Of a DNA stretch of 64,000 nucleotides, positions 9,183 through 17,994 are shown one piece after another. The translations under genes were made by a program, and so were the position numbers. The DNA lies in assembly GCF_024519465.1 (NCBI RefSeq), contig NZ_JALJRW010000001.1:366644-430643 (forward strand), read 5' to 3'. Each line of letters starts with the position of its first letter. Position 1 is the stretch's first letter. Source of the stretch: Stenotrophomonas sp. Ste86. Its GTDB lineage: Bacteria > Pseudomonadota > Gammaproteobacteria > Xanthomonadales > Xanthomonadaceae. Under the pieces are notes generated by a model. The model was not told the DNA's origin and did no database searches. It saw only the letters and a list, made by a program, of their open reading frames with translations.

Positions 9183-9428
9183 TCAGGTCTTCAGCGCCTG
9201 CACCTGCAGAAACTGCTCGAACCGCGCGCGGCTGACGGCCTGGTGTTCGCCACAGTGGGGACAGCTGAGCAGACCCGCACCCTGCACGTCCACCAACCCT
9301 TCCCCCTCGGACAACCTGCATTCCTGCATGCACGATTGGCACTGGACATCCAGTTGTTGCAGCATTTTTATCGTGTGCGCGTCGGCCATTTCGGCGCGAA
9401 CACCCAGGATCAGAAACTTGCCGGTCAT
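9183..9428 (-). CDS. Small two-CxxC (zinc-ribbon-like) family protein, copy 2
   Basis: An 81-residue member of the dispersed family: MTGKFLILGVRAEM (aligned with TGxFYLFEV of other copies), VQCQSC, then LSCPHCGEHQAVSRARFEQF. Both CxxC pairs are intact, so one zinc is a fair prediction. ATG 9428 has GGAG six bases upstream and matches the start of siblings. The frame continues upstream through a hydrophobic stretch (MFILVGALLITVISV) that could give a membrane-anchored longer form starting at MKASP, but siblings lack it. Convergent with the PepSY gene, from which it is 79 bp away. Confidence 0.75.
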   Translation of the reverse strand: MTGKFLILGVRAEMADAHTIKMLQQLDVQCQSCMQECRLSEGEGLVDVQGAGLLSCPHCGEHQAVSRARFEQFLQVQALKT

Positions 9429-9771
9429 CGGAAACTCCGTACTAGACATCCTCGTCACTGATATGACCGTGATCAGAAGCGCGCCAACGAGGATGAACAT
9501 GGGGGAAGCCTTCATGGCGCATGCCACCGCCTGCCCTGCGGGTGGCCAACCGACTGCGATTTGAAGGATGGATAGGCATGATCCCGATGCGATCCTGCAA
9601 GGAGAGTGAAGCCGGGGTTCGCAGCGTGTCAAGATCGGCCCGATGCGTCGGAAGGGCGCGACCGTCTCTCCGCAAAGAACAACGCCTGCGTGGCGCGTCC
9701 GCCCGCTGCGCCTTGGCAATGGCGCAGCAATCCTTCAAAGTCCCTCACACGCTCCATGATGCCAACGATCC
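9429..9771. other. Intergenic region without a clear gene
   Basis: 343 bases between the small CxxC gene and the response regulator. Reading frames present on the minus strand look like upstream extensions or shadows, except for the hydrophobic in-frame extension mentioned for the 9183-9428 gene. It should hold the divergent promoters; no copy of the CTGAC-N6-CTGA box found upstream of dgkA and eptA was recognised here. Confidence 0.5.
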
Positions 9772-10467
9772 ATGACCCGCCTGCTCATCATTGAAGACAA
9801 CCCCGAGTTGGTCGCAAACCTGTACGCCTTCTTCGAGCCGCTGGGCTATGTGCTGGACGATGCACGGGATGGCGCCACCGGGCTGCGGCTGGCCACGCAG
9901 AACGATTACGACGCCATCCTGCTGGATCTGATGCTGCCGCGGCTGGACGGGATGACGCTGTGCCACAAGCTCCGCGAAGAGTTCCAGAATCCGGTGCCCA
10001 TCCTGATGTTGACCGCGCGCGACCCGGTCGATGACCGCGTGCAGGGCCTGGCGCTGGGCGCGGACGATTATCTGGTCAAGCCCTTTTCGCTCAGGGAGCT
10101 GGATGCCCGCATCCGGGCCCTGGTGCGCCGCGCCCAGGGCAGACACGTGCAAGGCACCCTGGCCTGGGAAGATCTCAAGGTGGATACCCGTGCGCCACAG
10201 GCGTGGCGGCAAGGCCAGGCCATCAATCTGACCCCCAGTACACACAAGCTGCTGCTGTGTCTGGTGCGCGCCGCGCCTGCCGTGGTCAGGAAGCAGGAGA
10301 TGGAGTACCTGCTGTGGGGCGACCATCCGCCAGAAAGCGGCGCCTTGCGCACGCACATCCACGAGCTGCGCCAGCACACCGACAAGAACTTCGCATCGCC
10401 ACTGATCGAGACAGTGCATGGCGTGGGATGGCGCATGCAGCGCCCTGCGGAGGCGACCGGGCAGTGA
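9772..10467 (+). CDS. OmpR/PhoB-family response regulator (envelope-modification locus)
   Basis: A 231-residue DNA-binding response regulator. The receiver domain has acidic residues E8/D9, phospho-acceptor D52 (LLDLMLPRLDG), T81 and K103 (DDYLVKPFS). The C-terminal winged helix contains LIETVHGVGWRM. It is translationally coupled to the sensor kinase by a GTGA overlap. The targets are probably the neighbouring dgkA and eptA, since both carry a tandem CTGAC repeat at 11-bp spacing, the pattern expected for a head-to-tail OmpR-family dimer. By position it resembles regulators such as PmrA or ColR, but orthology is not established. Confidence 0.92.
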   Translation: MTRLLIIEDNPELVANLYAFFEPLGYVLDDARDGATGLRLATQNDYDAILLDLMLPRLDGMTLCHKLREEFQNPVPILMLTARDPVDDRVQGLALGADDYLVKPFSLRELDARIRALVRRAQGRHVQGTLAWEDLKVDTRAPQAWRQGQAINLTPSTHKLLLCLVRAAPAVVRKQEMEYLLWGDHPPESGALRTHIHELRQHTDKNFASPLIETVHGVGWRMQRPAEATGQ

Positions 10468-11696
10468 AATCAATGTACCGGCCGATGATGCTCCGGACAC
10501 GCATTACGGTGTCCTTCGTGCTCCTGATGGTGGCGGTCATGGGCTTTGTGGTCGCCGCCGAGCAGCTCGACTACGACGAGCTGCGCGCATACGTCATTTC
10601 CAGAAGCCTGCACAGCGAGATGCATCGGCTGAAAGCGGACATAGCCAACGGCGCCACGCCGGTCATGGCCAATGGCAGCCAGTTTTACGACGCGCACACC
10701 GCGCCGCAAGCGCTGCGGACCTACGCGCCGGGCTACTACAGCGTCGGCAAGCCCGACGTCTGGCACCTGCTGGTGTTCGACGTCGACGGGCAACGCTACT
10801 ACCTTCGCCAGGATGCAGAGCGTTACCAGTATCTCGAGCACGTCATCGACGGCTACGCGCTGCTGGTCATCCTGCTATGCATCCTCTTCGCGTTCTGGAT
10901 CGGACGACTCACCTCGGCCCGTGTCATCGCCCCCATCACCCGCCTGGCCGACGCCGTGGAACGCAAGGAGATGCCGTTTCCGTTCCAGGATGCGCGTGAC
11001 GAGATAGGCGTACTGGCACGCGCGTTCGCGCAGCACAGCGATGAAGCCGAACAGTTCCTGCAGCGCGAGCGGTGCTTCGTGGGCGATGCCAGCCATGAAC
11101 TGCGCACGCCACTGGCCATCATTGCCGGCGCGGCGGAAACCATCGCTCACCAGTTGCCCGCCGACAGTCCCCTGCGGGCCAGCGGCGAGCGCATCCTGCG
11201 CACCACCCAGGAAATGCAGCGCCAACTGACCTGCCTGCTGCTCCTCTCGCGTGATCCGCAGCGGCTGGCCAGGGAAGACGTTCCGCTGCGCCCCCTGATT
11301 GAAGACTGCATGGCCCGCTGCGAGCCCTGGTTGGCACGCAAGCCAGTGGTCCTGCACCTGGAAGCGCCGCAGGACCCGCGCCTCCACACCAACGCCGAGC
11401 TGGCGCGCAGCGTGGTCTGGAACCTGCTGCGCAATGCATGCCAGTACACCGATGAAGGCGAAATACGCATCATCGTGCAGGGCACCACGCTGATCATCGC
11501 CGACACCGGCCCCGGCCTGCCGCCCAGCGTCGATCCGCAGCAGTTCCAGCGCTTCCAGCCCAGCCTGCGCCACAGCGGCGAAGGGCTGGGCCTGTCCATC
11601 GTGCAACGCATCGTGGATCACCTGGGCTGGCGGATGGCCGTAGCAAGCTCGGCCAACGGTTGCCGGTTCACGCTCGACATGCCTGGCACGGCATGA
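10464..11696 (+). CDS. Sensor histidine kinase (ColS/PmrB-like by context)
   Basis: A 410-residue membrane kinase. Transmembrane segments lie near residues 13-32 and 130-148, flanking a ~95-residue periplasmic sensor rich in acidic and aromatic residues (AEQLDYDELRAY, YYSVGKPDVWHLL). Then come HAMP, the H-box with phosphorylated H211 (DASHELRTPL), the N-box (NLLRNACQY), DTGPGLP and GEGLGLSIV. The GTG start at 10464 overlaps the regulator stop (GTGA); an ATG lies at 10473. It probably senses envelope stress, cationic peptides or metal ions and activates lipid A modification; the signal is inferred from the linked eptA. Confidence 0.9.
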   Translation: MKSMYRPMMLRTRITVSFVLLMVAVMGFVVAAEQLDYDELRAYVISRSLHSEMHRLKADIANGATPVMANGSQFYDAHTAPQALRTYAPGYYSVGKPDVWHLLVFDVDGQRYYLRQDAERYQYLEHVIDGYALLVILLCILFAFWIGRLTSARVIAPITRLADAVERKEMPFPFQDARDEIGVLARAFAQHSDEAEQFLQRERCFVGDASHELRTPLAIIAGAAETIAHQLPADSPLRASGERILRTTQEMQRQLTCLLLLSRDPQRLAREDVPLRPLIEDCMARCEPWLARKPVVLHLEAPQDPRLHTNAELARSVVWNLLRNACQYTDEGEIRIIVQGTTLIIADTGPGLPPSVDPQQFQRFQPSLRHSGEGLGLSIVQRIVDHLGWRMAVASSANGCRFTLDMPGTA

Positions 11697-11725
11697 ACAC
11701 GTGCAGCGCGCCGTAGTGGCGCCAT

Positions 11726-11744
11726 CCTGACGGCTTTCTGACAC
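11726..11744 (+). promoter_or_regulatory. Tandem CTGAC box upstream of dgkA
   Basis: CCTGAC-N6-CTGACAC, with the two CTGA half-sites exactly 11 bp apart, ends 40 bases before the dgkA ATG. An equivalent box with the same spacing and position precedes eptA (12202-12220). A further local direct repeat ACGGCTTTCT (11730, 11743) overlaps it. Proposed binding site of the adjacent OmpR-family regulator. Confidence 0.65.
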
Positions 11745-11784
11745 GGCTTTCTCAATCCTCCACAGAGACCAAGCCCTTTGTGAG

Positions 11785-12183
11785 ATGCAGATGCAATCGT
11801 CAGGCCCCACCGGAACCGGCAAGTATCCCCATGGCAAAACCGGGTTGAACCGGGTGTTTCATACGCTGATCCATTCCCGTGACGGCTTCCTGGCCACCAT
11901 CCGCAGCGAAGCGGCGTTCCGGCAGCTGCTGGTCCTGCATGGCCTGCTGATCGCGACCACATTCGTGCTTGATCTCAGCCCGGCCGAACGTGCGTTGATG
12001 CTGGCGGTCAGCTTCATCAGCCTGCTGGTCGAGCTTCTCAACTCCGCCATCGAGGCCGTGGTCGATCGTATCTCGCTCGATCTCCACCCACTCTCCAAGA
12101 ACGCCAAGGACATGGGCAGTGCCGCGCAGACCACGGCGTTGCTGATGGTCGGTGCTGTCTGGGCGGTGATCCTGTTGGCATAG
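11785..12183 (+). CDS. dgkA: Diacylglycerol kinase
   Basis: Small integral-membrane kinase that phosphorylates diacylglycerol to phosphatidic acid. The 132-residue product has three membrane helices and the full family signature ELLNSAIEAVVDRISLDLH...KNAKDMGSAAQ, where the Glu, Asn, Asp and Lys form the active site. An alternative ATG lies two codons in. Phosphoethanolamine transferases release diacylglycerol from phosphatidylethanolamine, so DgkA next to eptA, under what looks like the same regulatory box, fits a recycling role during lipid A modification. Confidence 0.96.
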   Translation: MQMQSSGPTGTGKYPHGKTGLNRVFHTLIHSRDGFLATIRSEAAFRQLLVLHGLLIATTFVLDLSPAERALMLAVSFISLLVELLNSAIEAVVDRISLDLHPLSKNAKDMGSAAQTTALLMVGAVWAVILLA

Positions 12184-12201
12184 GCAAGACAGAAGCACGT
12201 C

Positions 12202-12220
12202 CCTGACAACTTCCTGATAC
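12202..12220 (+). promoter_or_regulatory. Tandem CTGAC box upstream of eptA
   Basis: CCTGAC-N6-CTGATAC, half-sites 11 bp apart, ends 41 bases before the eptA start. It matches the dgkA box at 11726-11744 in sequence, internal spacing and distance to the start codon. A plausible -10 (GATACT) lies about 10 bases downstream, putting the box over the -35 region as for an activator of this class. Confidence 0.65.
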
Positions 12221-12261
12221 ACCCGTTTCGATACTGCGCGCACTTTTCACTTCATGGAAGA

Positions 12262-13926
12262 ATGCGCGTGCTTCAACGTCTGACCTCGATTCGGCCCACC
12301 CCAGTGCAATTGACCTGGATCGCCGCGCTGTTCTTCACCACCGCGGGGAACATCGCACTGTGGCAAACGCTATGGAACCACCTGTCGCTGGACACGCCGC
12401 GCAGCGTGCTGTTCCTGATCAGCCTGCCGATCTTCCTCTTCTGTGCGTTCAACATCCTGCTCACGCCGTTGCTGGCGCTGCCCTACCTGCGCAAGCCGCT
12501 GCTGGCACTGCTGGTCATCATCAGCGCGGCGTGCACCTACTTCATGCTCCACTACGGCGTGCTGATCGATCGCAGCATGGTGCAGAACGCGTTGGAGACC
12601 AACCAGGCCGAACTCGCCTCCTACGTCTCCGCGCCCTTGCTGCTTACGCTCTTGATGCTGGGTGTGCTGCCTGCCACCGCGATGGTGTCCTTGCCGGTTC
12701 GATACACGGCGGGAAAATGGCGGACCGCGTGCGGATGGGTGGTCAATGTCGTGGCGTCGCTGGTGGTCTTCACTGTGGTGTCTCTGGCCTTCTACAAGGA
12801 CTACGCCTCCCTGCTTCGCAACAACCGGCAGCTGAAGGACCAGGTGCTGCCCATTGCCGTCGTGCGCAATGCCAACGGCTATCTCAAACGCAGGTACATG
12901 GCCGTCTCGCGCCCCCTGCGGACCGTCGCCGAGGACGCCACCCGCCCTGCAACGGTTGCAGGCCAGCGACCCCGGCTGATCATCGCCGTCGTAGGCGAGA
13001 CCGCGCGCGCGCGGAACTTCCAGCTCAATGGCTACCCGCGCGCGACCAATCCGGTCCTGTCCCGGCGCGGGGACGTCATCGCCTTCCAGAACGTCGCATC
13101 GTGCGGTACGGCCACGGCGATCTCACTGCCCTGCATGTTCTCCCGCATGGCGCGCAGGCACTATGACGACGTTCAAGCCGCAACCGAAGAGAACCTGCTG
13201 GACATCCTGCAGCGCACCGGCGTGGACATCCTCTGGCGCAACAACAACAACGGCGGCTGCAAAGGGGTATGCCAGCGCGTGCCCACCGACGACATGCCGG
13301 CCCTCAAGGTGGCGGGTCAGTGCGTGAACAAGGACGGCACCTGCCACGACGAGGTGCTGCTGCACCAGCTCGGTGCCCGCATCGATGCCATGAAGGGCGA
13401 TGCCCTGATCGTGCTGCATCAGATCGGCAGCCATGGGCCGACCTACTTCGAGCGCTATCCCGAACAGGCCACCGTGTTCCGCCCGACCTGCAACAGCAAC
13501 CAGATCCAGACCTGCACCAACGAGGCGCTGACCAACACCTACGACAACACGCTGGTCTACACCGACCAGGTGCTCGGCAAGACCATCGCCCTGCTGGAGG
13601 GGTACGCGGACCAGCGCGACGTGGCCATGATCTACGTGTCCGACCATGGTGAATCGCTGGGCGAACGCGGGATGTACCTGCACGGCACGCCGTACGTCAT
13701 TGCGCCCCCTGAGCAGACGAGCGTGCCCATGCTGATGTGGTTCTCCCCGTCCTTCGCTCGGCATGCCGGCCTGGATCTCGCCTGCCTGCGCGGCAACGCC
13801 CAGGGTGAGCGCTACAGCCACGACAACCTCTACCACTCGCTCCTCGGGCTGTTCGATGTGGAAAGCGGCGTGTATCAGAAGGGGCTGGACCTGTTCGCCG
13901 GGTGCCGCGCCCCGGCGCCAGGCTGA
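12262..13926 (+). CDS. eptA: Lipid A phosphoethanolamine transferase (EptA/MCR family)
   Basis: Transfers phosphoethanolamine from phosphatidylethanolamine to lipid A, lowering negative charge and typically polymyxin binding. The 554-residue protein has five N-terminal membrane helices (to about residue 190) and a periplasmic catalytic domain. All expected zinc and catalytic residues are visible: E246 (VGETAR), nucleophile T285 (SCGTAT), H391 (SHGPT), D461/H462 (DHGES) and H474 (LHGTPY). The spacing is close to that of MCR-1. It follows dgkA by 78 bp and carries its own copy of the putative regulator box. Intrinsic chromosomal copy; no insertion sequence is nearby. Confidence 0.96.
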   Translation: MRVLQRLTSIRPTPVQLTWIAALFFTTAGNIALWQTLWNHLSLDTPRSVLFLISLPIFLFCAFNILLTPLLALPYLRKPLLALLVIISAACTYFMLHYGVLIDRSMVQNALETNQAELASYVSAPLLLTLLMLGVLPATAMVSLPVRYTAGKWRTACGWVVNVVASLVVFTVVSLAFYKDYASLLRNNRQLKDQVLPIAVVRNANGYLKRRYMAVSRPLRTVAEDATRPATVAGQRPRLIIAVVGETARARNFQLNGYPRATNPVLSRRGDVIAFQNVASCGTATAISLPCMFSRMARRHYDDVQAATEENLLDILQRTGVDILWRNNNNGGCKGVCQRVPTDDMPALKVAGQCVNKDGTCHDEVLLHQLGARIDAMKGDALIVLHQIGSHGPTYFERYPEQATVFRPTCNSNQIQTCTNEALTNTYDNTLVYTDQVLGKTIALLEGYADQRDVAMIYVSDHGESLGERGMYLHGTPYVIAPPEQTSVPMLMWFSPSFARHAGLDLACLRGNAQGERYSHDNLYHSLLGLFDVESGVYQKGLDLFAGCRAPAPG

Positions 13927-14082
13927 CCGCTCCACGGCATCGCCTCACCCGCGGGGCGTGCGCCGTCCCGCTCGTCCCTCAGGCCCCGCCATTGGCCCCA
14001 AACCCTTGTGCCGCCGTCCCTTTCCGCGTGCCATCGGCGCTACGGCCCCGCATGCTGCGGCTCCCTTATCCGTCCTGCTCGC

Positions 14083-15297
14083 ATGATCCGACGACACGAT
14101 ATCGACGCCCTGCGCGTCATCGCCTTCGCGCTGCTCATCCTCTATCACCTCGCCATGGCCTACGTGGACGGCTGGGGCTTCCATCTGAAGAGCACCCACA
14201 CCACGCCCGACCTGCAGTGGCCCATGCGCCTGCTCAACGGCTGGCGGATGTCCCTGCTGTTCCTGATTTCCGGCGTGGCCATCGCGCTGCTGGGCCCCGG
14301 CCTGCGGCGCGGTCGATTCGCGGCCGTGCGGAGCTGGCGGCTGCTGCTGCCCCTGCTGTTTGGCATGCTCGTGGTGGTCCCCATCCAGCCCTACTGCGAG
14401 GCGGTCAGCAATGGCGCTGCCTCGCCCGGGTTCGGGGCTTTCCTTCTGCGCTACTGGCAGGTCCGGCCCTGGCCGCCCGGCAGCTTTGCCGGCGCACCGT
14501 TTGGCATCACCTGGAACCATCTCTGGTACCTGGCCTACCTGTGGTGCTACAGCATGCTGCTGGTGCTGCTCAAGCCACTGCTGGATTCGGCACCGGTCCG
14601 CCGCGCCACCGCACGGTTTGCGGGCGCTCCCGGGCTGCTGCTCCTGTTCCTGCCCGCGGGGATCCTGCTGCTGTGGCTAGTGTGGCTGGCACCCGCGCAT
14701 CCAGCCACCAATACGCTGGTGAACGACACGTATCAGCATGCCAAGTACCTGACCGTCTTCCTGATCGGGTATCTGCTTGGCAGGGAGCCTGCCTTCTGGG
14801 AGCGTGCGGTTGCCCTGCGCTGGACCAGCCTGGCCGCCGTGGGTTGCGCGGTCTGCTGGTATTTCCTGCTGGAAGCACTGGGCCAGTGGCTGCCGGCCGA
14901 CGCGGTATTACGTCGCTGGCCCGCATCGTTCTGGAGCGTGCAGTCGAAATTCTGCGAGATGCTCTACGTGTGGGGCGTCCTGCTGACCCTCCTGGGCTGG
15001 GCCAGGCGCTATCTGGATCGACCCTTCCGCTGGCTGCCCTATTGCACCGAGGCCGTCTACCCGTGGTACATCCTCCACCAGAGCCTGCTCATCGCGGCGC
15101 TGTATTGGTTGAAGCCGCTGCAGCTTGGGCCCGTGCTTGAGCCGCTGCTGGTATTGATGGCAACGGTGGTCGGCTGCCTGCTGCTGCACGAGTGCCTGAT
15201 TCGTCGTGTGCGCTGGCTCCGGCCGTTGTTCGGGCTCAAGGCGGTAAGCGAGGACGCTCCCCGGCGCCACACGGCCGTCACGGACGCGCGCGCATAA
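14083..15297 (+). CDS. Acyltransferase family 3 membrane protein
   Basis: A 404-residue polytopic inner-membrane protein of the acyltransferase-3 (OpgC/OatA-like) superfamily. It opens RRHDIDALRVIAFALLILYHLAMAY, with the typical Arg-Asp and catalytic-type His near the N-terminus, followed by about ten membrane helices. Members O-acylate sugars, glucans or peptidoglycan; the acceptor is not readable here. The ATG at 14083 is preferred over the longer open frame from 14008. The position after dgkA/eptA suggests an envelope role, but a 156-bp gap and no shared box leave co-regulation open. Confidence 0.85.
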   Translation: MIRRHDIDALRVIAFALLILYHLAMAYVDGWGFHLKSTHTTPDLQWPMRLLNGWRMSLLFLISGVAIALLGPGLRRGRFAAVRSWRLLLPLLFGMLVVVPIQPYCEAVSNGAASPGFGAFLLRYWQVRPWPPGSFAGAPFGITWNHLWYLAYLWCYSMLLVLLKPLLDSAPVRRATARFAGAPGLLLLFLPAGILLLWLVWLAPAHPATNTLVNDTYQHAKYLTVFLIGYLLGREPAFWERAVALRWTSLAAVGCAVCWYFLLEALGQWLPADAVLRRWPASFWSVQSKFCEMLYVWGVLLTLLGWARRYLDRPFRWLPYCTEAVYPWYILHQSLLIAALYWLKPLQLGPVLEPLLVLMATVVGCLLLHECLIRRVRWLRPLFGLKAVSEDAPRRHTAVTDARA

Positions 15298-15352
15298 CGT
15301 GCGCACCCCGCGAGCATGGGGGTAGATCGTCCCGACCATCGAGCCTGCGCAC

Positions 15353-16621
15353 GTGAATCCACCGCCCCCCGCCCTGCAGCCGTCCCGCTCGCCTGATCGC
15401 GCGCTCGACGGGGTCAACTTCTTCCTGGCCGATGTGCGCGACGGATTGGGCCCCTACCTGGCGATCTACCTGCTGGCGGTCCACAAGTGGGAACCGGCCA
15501 GCATCGGCGCGGTCATGACCGTGGCCGGGCTCACCGCCCTGGTCGCGCAGACACCGGCAGGCGCCTTGATCGACCGGGTGAACGCCAAGCGCGCGACGGT
15601 CGTGATCGCCGCGATACTGGTCACCGTCAGCTGCCTGGTCCTGCCCTGGACCACCTCGTTCACCCTCGTGGCCATCACCCAGGCGGTGAGTGCCATCGCC
15701 GGCACGGTCTTTGCCCCGGCCATCGCGGCCATATCGCTGGGCATTGGCGGGCCGCGGGTGTTCGCACGACGCATGGGCCGCAACGAAACCTTCAACCATG
15801 CGGGCAACGCCGTCGCCGCAGTGCTGGCGGGCGGGCTGGCGTATGTGGGCGGCCCGGTCGTGGTGTTCTACCTGATGGCGGCCATGACGCTGGCCAGCAT
15901 CGCCGCCGTGCTGATGATTCCGGCAGCGGCCATCGACCACGAGCGCGCGCGTGGATTGCCCTCCCCGCGCCAGGACGCGCCCGCGCCGACCTCGGTCCTG
16001 CGGCTGTTGCACGACAGAACGTTGATGATCCTGGCGGCCTGCTGTGCGCTGTTCCACCTGGCCAATGCGGCGATGCTTCCCCTGGTGGGCCAGAAGCTGT
16101 CCCAGACCAGCCCCGAGCTGGCCACCACGCTCACCGCCGCCTGCATCGTGGCGGCACAGCTGGTCATGGTGCCGGCCGCACTGCTGGTCGGAAACCGGGC
16201 CGACGCCTGGGGACGCAGGCCGCTGCTGCTGGCCGCCTTCCTCATCCTGCCGATCCGCGGCGTGCTGTATCCCCTGTCCGACGCGCCTGCCTGGCTGCTC
16301 GGCGTGCAGCTGCTCGACGGCATCGGTGCCGGCATCTTCGGCGCCCTGCTGCCGGTCATCGTCAGTGACCTGACCCAGGGGACCGGTCGCTTCAACGTCA
16401 CGCTGGGGGCGGTGTCCACCGCCTTCGGGCTGGGCGCCGCCTTCAGTCCTGGGCTGGCCGGGTTGATCGTGCAGTTCGCTGGGTATGATGTCGCGTTCCT
16501 GACCCTGGCGGCCATCGCTGCCCTCGCCTTCGTCCTGGCCATGGCCATGCCGGAGACCCGGCCCCAGGCCAGCGATACCACCGCCGAACCTGCAACAACG
16601 GCATCCAACGCCCGCCTTTGA
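15353..16621 (+). CDS. MFS transporter
   Basis: A 422-residue major-facilitator protein with about twelve membrane helices. The motif-A-like loop after helix 2 is GALIDRVNAKRATVV, and the mirrored loop in the second half is GNRADAWGRRPLLL. The start is GTG at 15353. It is followed 18 bp later by the ArsB-like permease, so the two are probably co-transcribed. Substrate unknown; the pairing with an ArsB-like permease hints at toxic compound export but does not prove it. Confidence 0.88.
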   Translation: MNPPPPALQPSRSPDRALDGVNFFLADVRDGLGPYLAIYLLAVHKWEPASIGAVMTVAGLTALVAQTPAGALIDRVNAKRATVVIAAILVTVSCLVLPWTTSFTLVAITQAVSAIAGTVFAPAIAAISLGIGGPRVFARRMGRNETFNHAGNAVAAVLAGGLAYVGGPVVVFYLMAAMTLASIAAVLMIPAAAIDHERARGLPSPRQDAPAPTSVLRLLHDRTLMILAACCALFHLANAAMLPLVGQKLSQTSPELATTLTAACIVAAQLVMVPAALLVGNRADAWGRRPLLLAAFLILPIRGVLYPLSDAPAWLLGVQLLDGIGAGIFGALLPVIVSDLTQGTGRFNVTLGAVSTAFGLGAAFSPGLAGLIVQFAGYDVAFLTLAAIAALAFVLAMAMPETRPQASDTTAEPATTASNARL

Positions 16622-16639
16622 GTTTTTCCCGAGCCATTG

Positions 16640-17887
16640 ATGCACATTCCAACCACGTCCCTGATCATCTGGACGGTAACCGCCGTCGCCACCTGCGGTG
16701 TCATCTTTCGCCCGTGGCGCGTTCCCGAGTACGCCTGGGCACTGGGCGCGGCCGCGCTGCTGACCGTTACCGGGCTGCTGCCTTTGAATGCGGCCATGGC
16801 CGCCGTGGCCGAAGGCGGCGATGTCTACCTCTTCCTGATCGGCATGATGGTGCTGGCCGAACTGGCACGGCAGGAAGGGCTGTTCGACTGGTTGGCCGCG
16901 TATGCGGTGCAGCACGCCAAGGGCTCGGGACAACGCCTGTTTGATTTGGTGTTCCTGGTGGGCACGCTGGTCACGATCTTCCTGTCCAACGACGCCACGG
17001 CCGTCGTGCTCACGCCGGCGGTCTACGCCGCCTGCAAGGCCGCCCGGGCCAACCCGCTGCCGTATCTGTTCGTCTGTGCCTTCGTGGCCAACGCGGCGAG
17101 CTTCGTGCTGCCCATTTCCAATCCGGCCAACCTGGTGGTCTTCGGCGATCACATGCCCTCCCTGGCCCAATGGCTGCGGCAGTTCACCCTGCCCTCGCTG
17201 GCCGCCATCGGAATGACCTACCTGGTGCTGCGGCTGGCCCATCGCCGCCAGATCGCACCGCCCCTGGTGGCGGTGGCCGAGCAACGGCCGCTGTCCGAGG
17301 GCGGGCGCCTGTGCGCGATCGGCGTCGGTGTCACCGGCAGCGTGCTGTTGGTGACCTCGGCGATGAACGGGCCGCTGGGTCTGACCACGTTCTGCGCCGG
17401 TGCCGCTACCCTGGCCACCATCCGCCTGCGCCAGCGCCGCAGCCCGATGCCGATCCTGCGGCATGTCTCGTGGGGCGTGCTGCCGTTGGTTGCCGGGCTC
17501 TTCGTGCTGGTCGAGGCGGTGGCGCACACCGGCGTGATCCGCATCGCCGCCGACGCACTGGAGGCCTTTGCCCGTACATCGCCCAGCGAAGCCAGCTGGC
17601 TGGCCGGTGGCGCGGCCGCCGTACTGAGCAACCTCGCCAACAACCTGCCGATCGGCCTGGTGGCCGGCTCGCTGGGCCAGATGGCCGACCTGCCCACGCA
17701 GACCCGCGCCGCCCTGCTGATTGGTGTGGACCTCGGCCCCAACCTGTCGGTGACCGGCTCGCTGGCGACCATGCTCTGGTTGGTGGCGCTGCGTCGCGAA
17801 GGCGAGCACGTCAGTGCACTGACCTTCCTGCGCCTGGGCATCCTGGTGATGCCGCCGGCCTTGCTTGCCGCGCTCTGGCTTCTGTAA
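16640..17887 (+). CDS. ArsB/NhaD-superfamily permease (arsenite efflux-like)
   Basis: A 415-residue membrane protein of the ion-transporter superfamily with two similar halves. Diagnostic segments are FLSNDATAVVLTPAVYAA in the first half and AVLSNLANNLPIGLVAG in the second, the paired NxxT/P-type re-entrant loops of ArsB. A TTG lies directly before the chosen ATG. No arsR, arsC, arsH or other arsenic genes are in view, so arsenite or antimonite efflux is a family-based guess. Likely co-transcribed with the MFS gene 18 bp upstream. Confidence 0.82.
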   Translation: MHIPTTSLIIWTVTAVATCGVIFRPWRVPEYAWALGAAALLTVTGLLPLNAAMAAVAEGGDVYLFLIGMMVLAELARQEGLFDWLAAYAVQHAKGSGQRLFDLVFLVGTLVTIFLSNDATAVVLTPAVYAACKAARANPLPYLFVCAFVANAASFVLPISNPANLVVFGDHMPSLAQWLRQFTLPSLAAIGMTYLVLRLAHRRQIAPPLVAVAEQRPLSEGGRLCAIGVGVTGSVLLVTSAMNGPLGLTTFCAGAATLATIRLRQRRSPMPILRHVSWGVLPLVAGLFVLVEAVAHTGVIRIAADALEAFARTSPSEASWLAGGAAAVLSNLANNLPIGLVAGSLGQMADLPTQTRAALLIGVDLGPNLSVTGSLATMLWLVALRREGEHVSALTFLRLGILVMPPALLAALWLL

Positions 17888-17994
17888 TCACGTCATTGCC
17901 GCATTGTGTCGGCCGACGTGACTACAACCAATGGCACAGGAAGCCAGCGCCGTTTGCGCGCTACGTTGGACCAAATGGAATGGAAGGACCGCGT

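Noticed and set aside
9442-9738. 98-codon minus-strand frame upstream of CxxC copy 2
   Set aside because: Arg/His-rich shadow in another frame of the in-frame extension, with no motif.
15278-17809. 843-codon minus-strand open frame
   Set aside because: Runs antisense to the MFS and ArsB-like genes and translates to low-complexity Gly/Gln/Arg/His-rich sequence without motifs.
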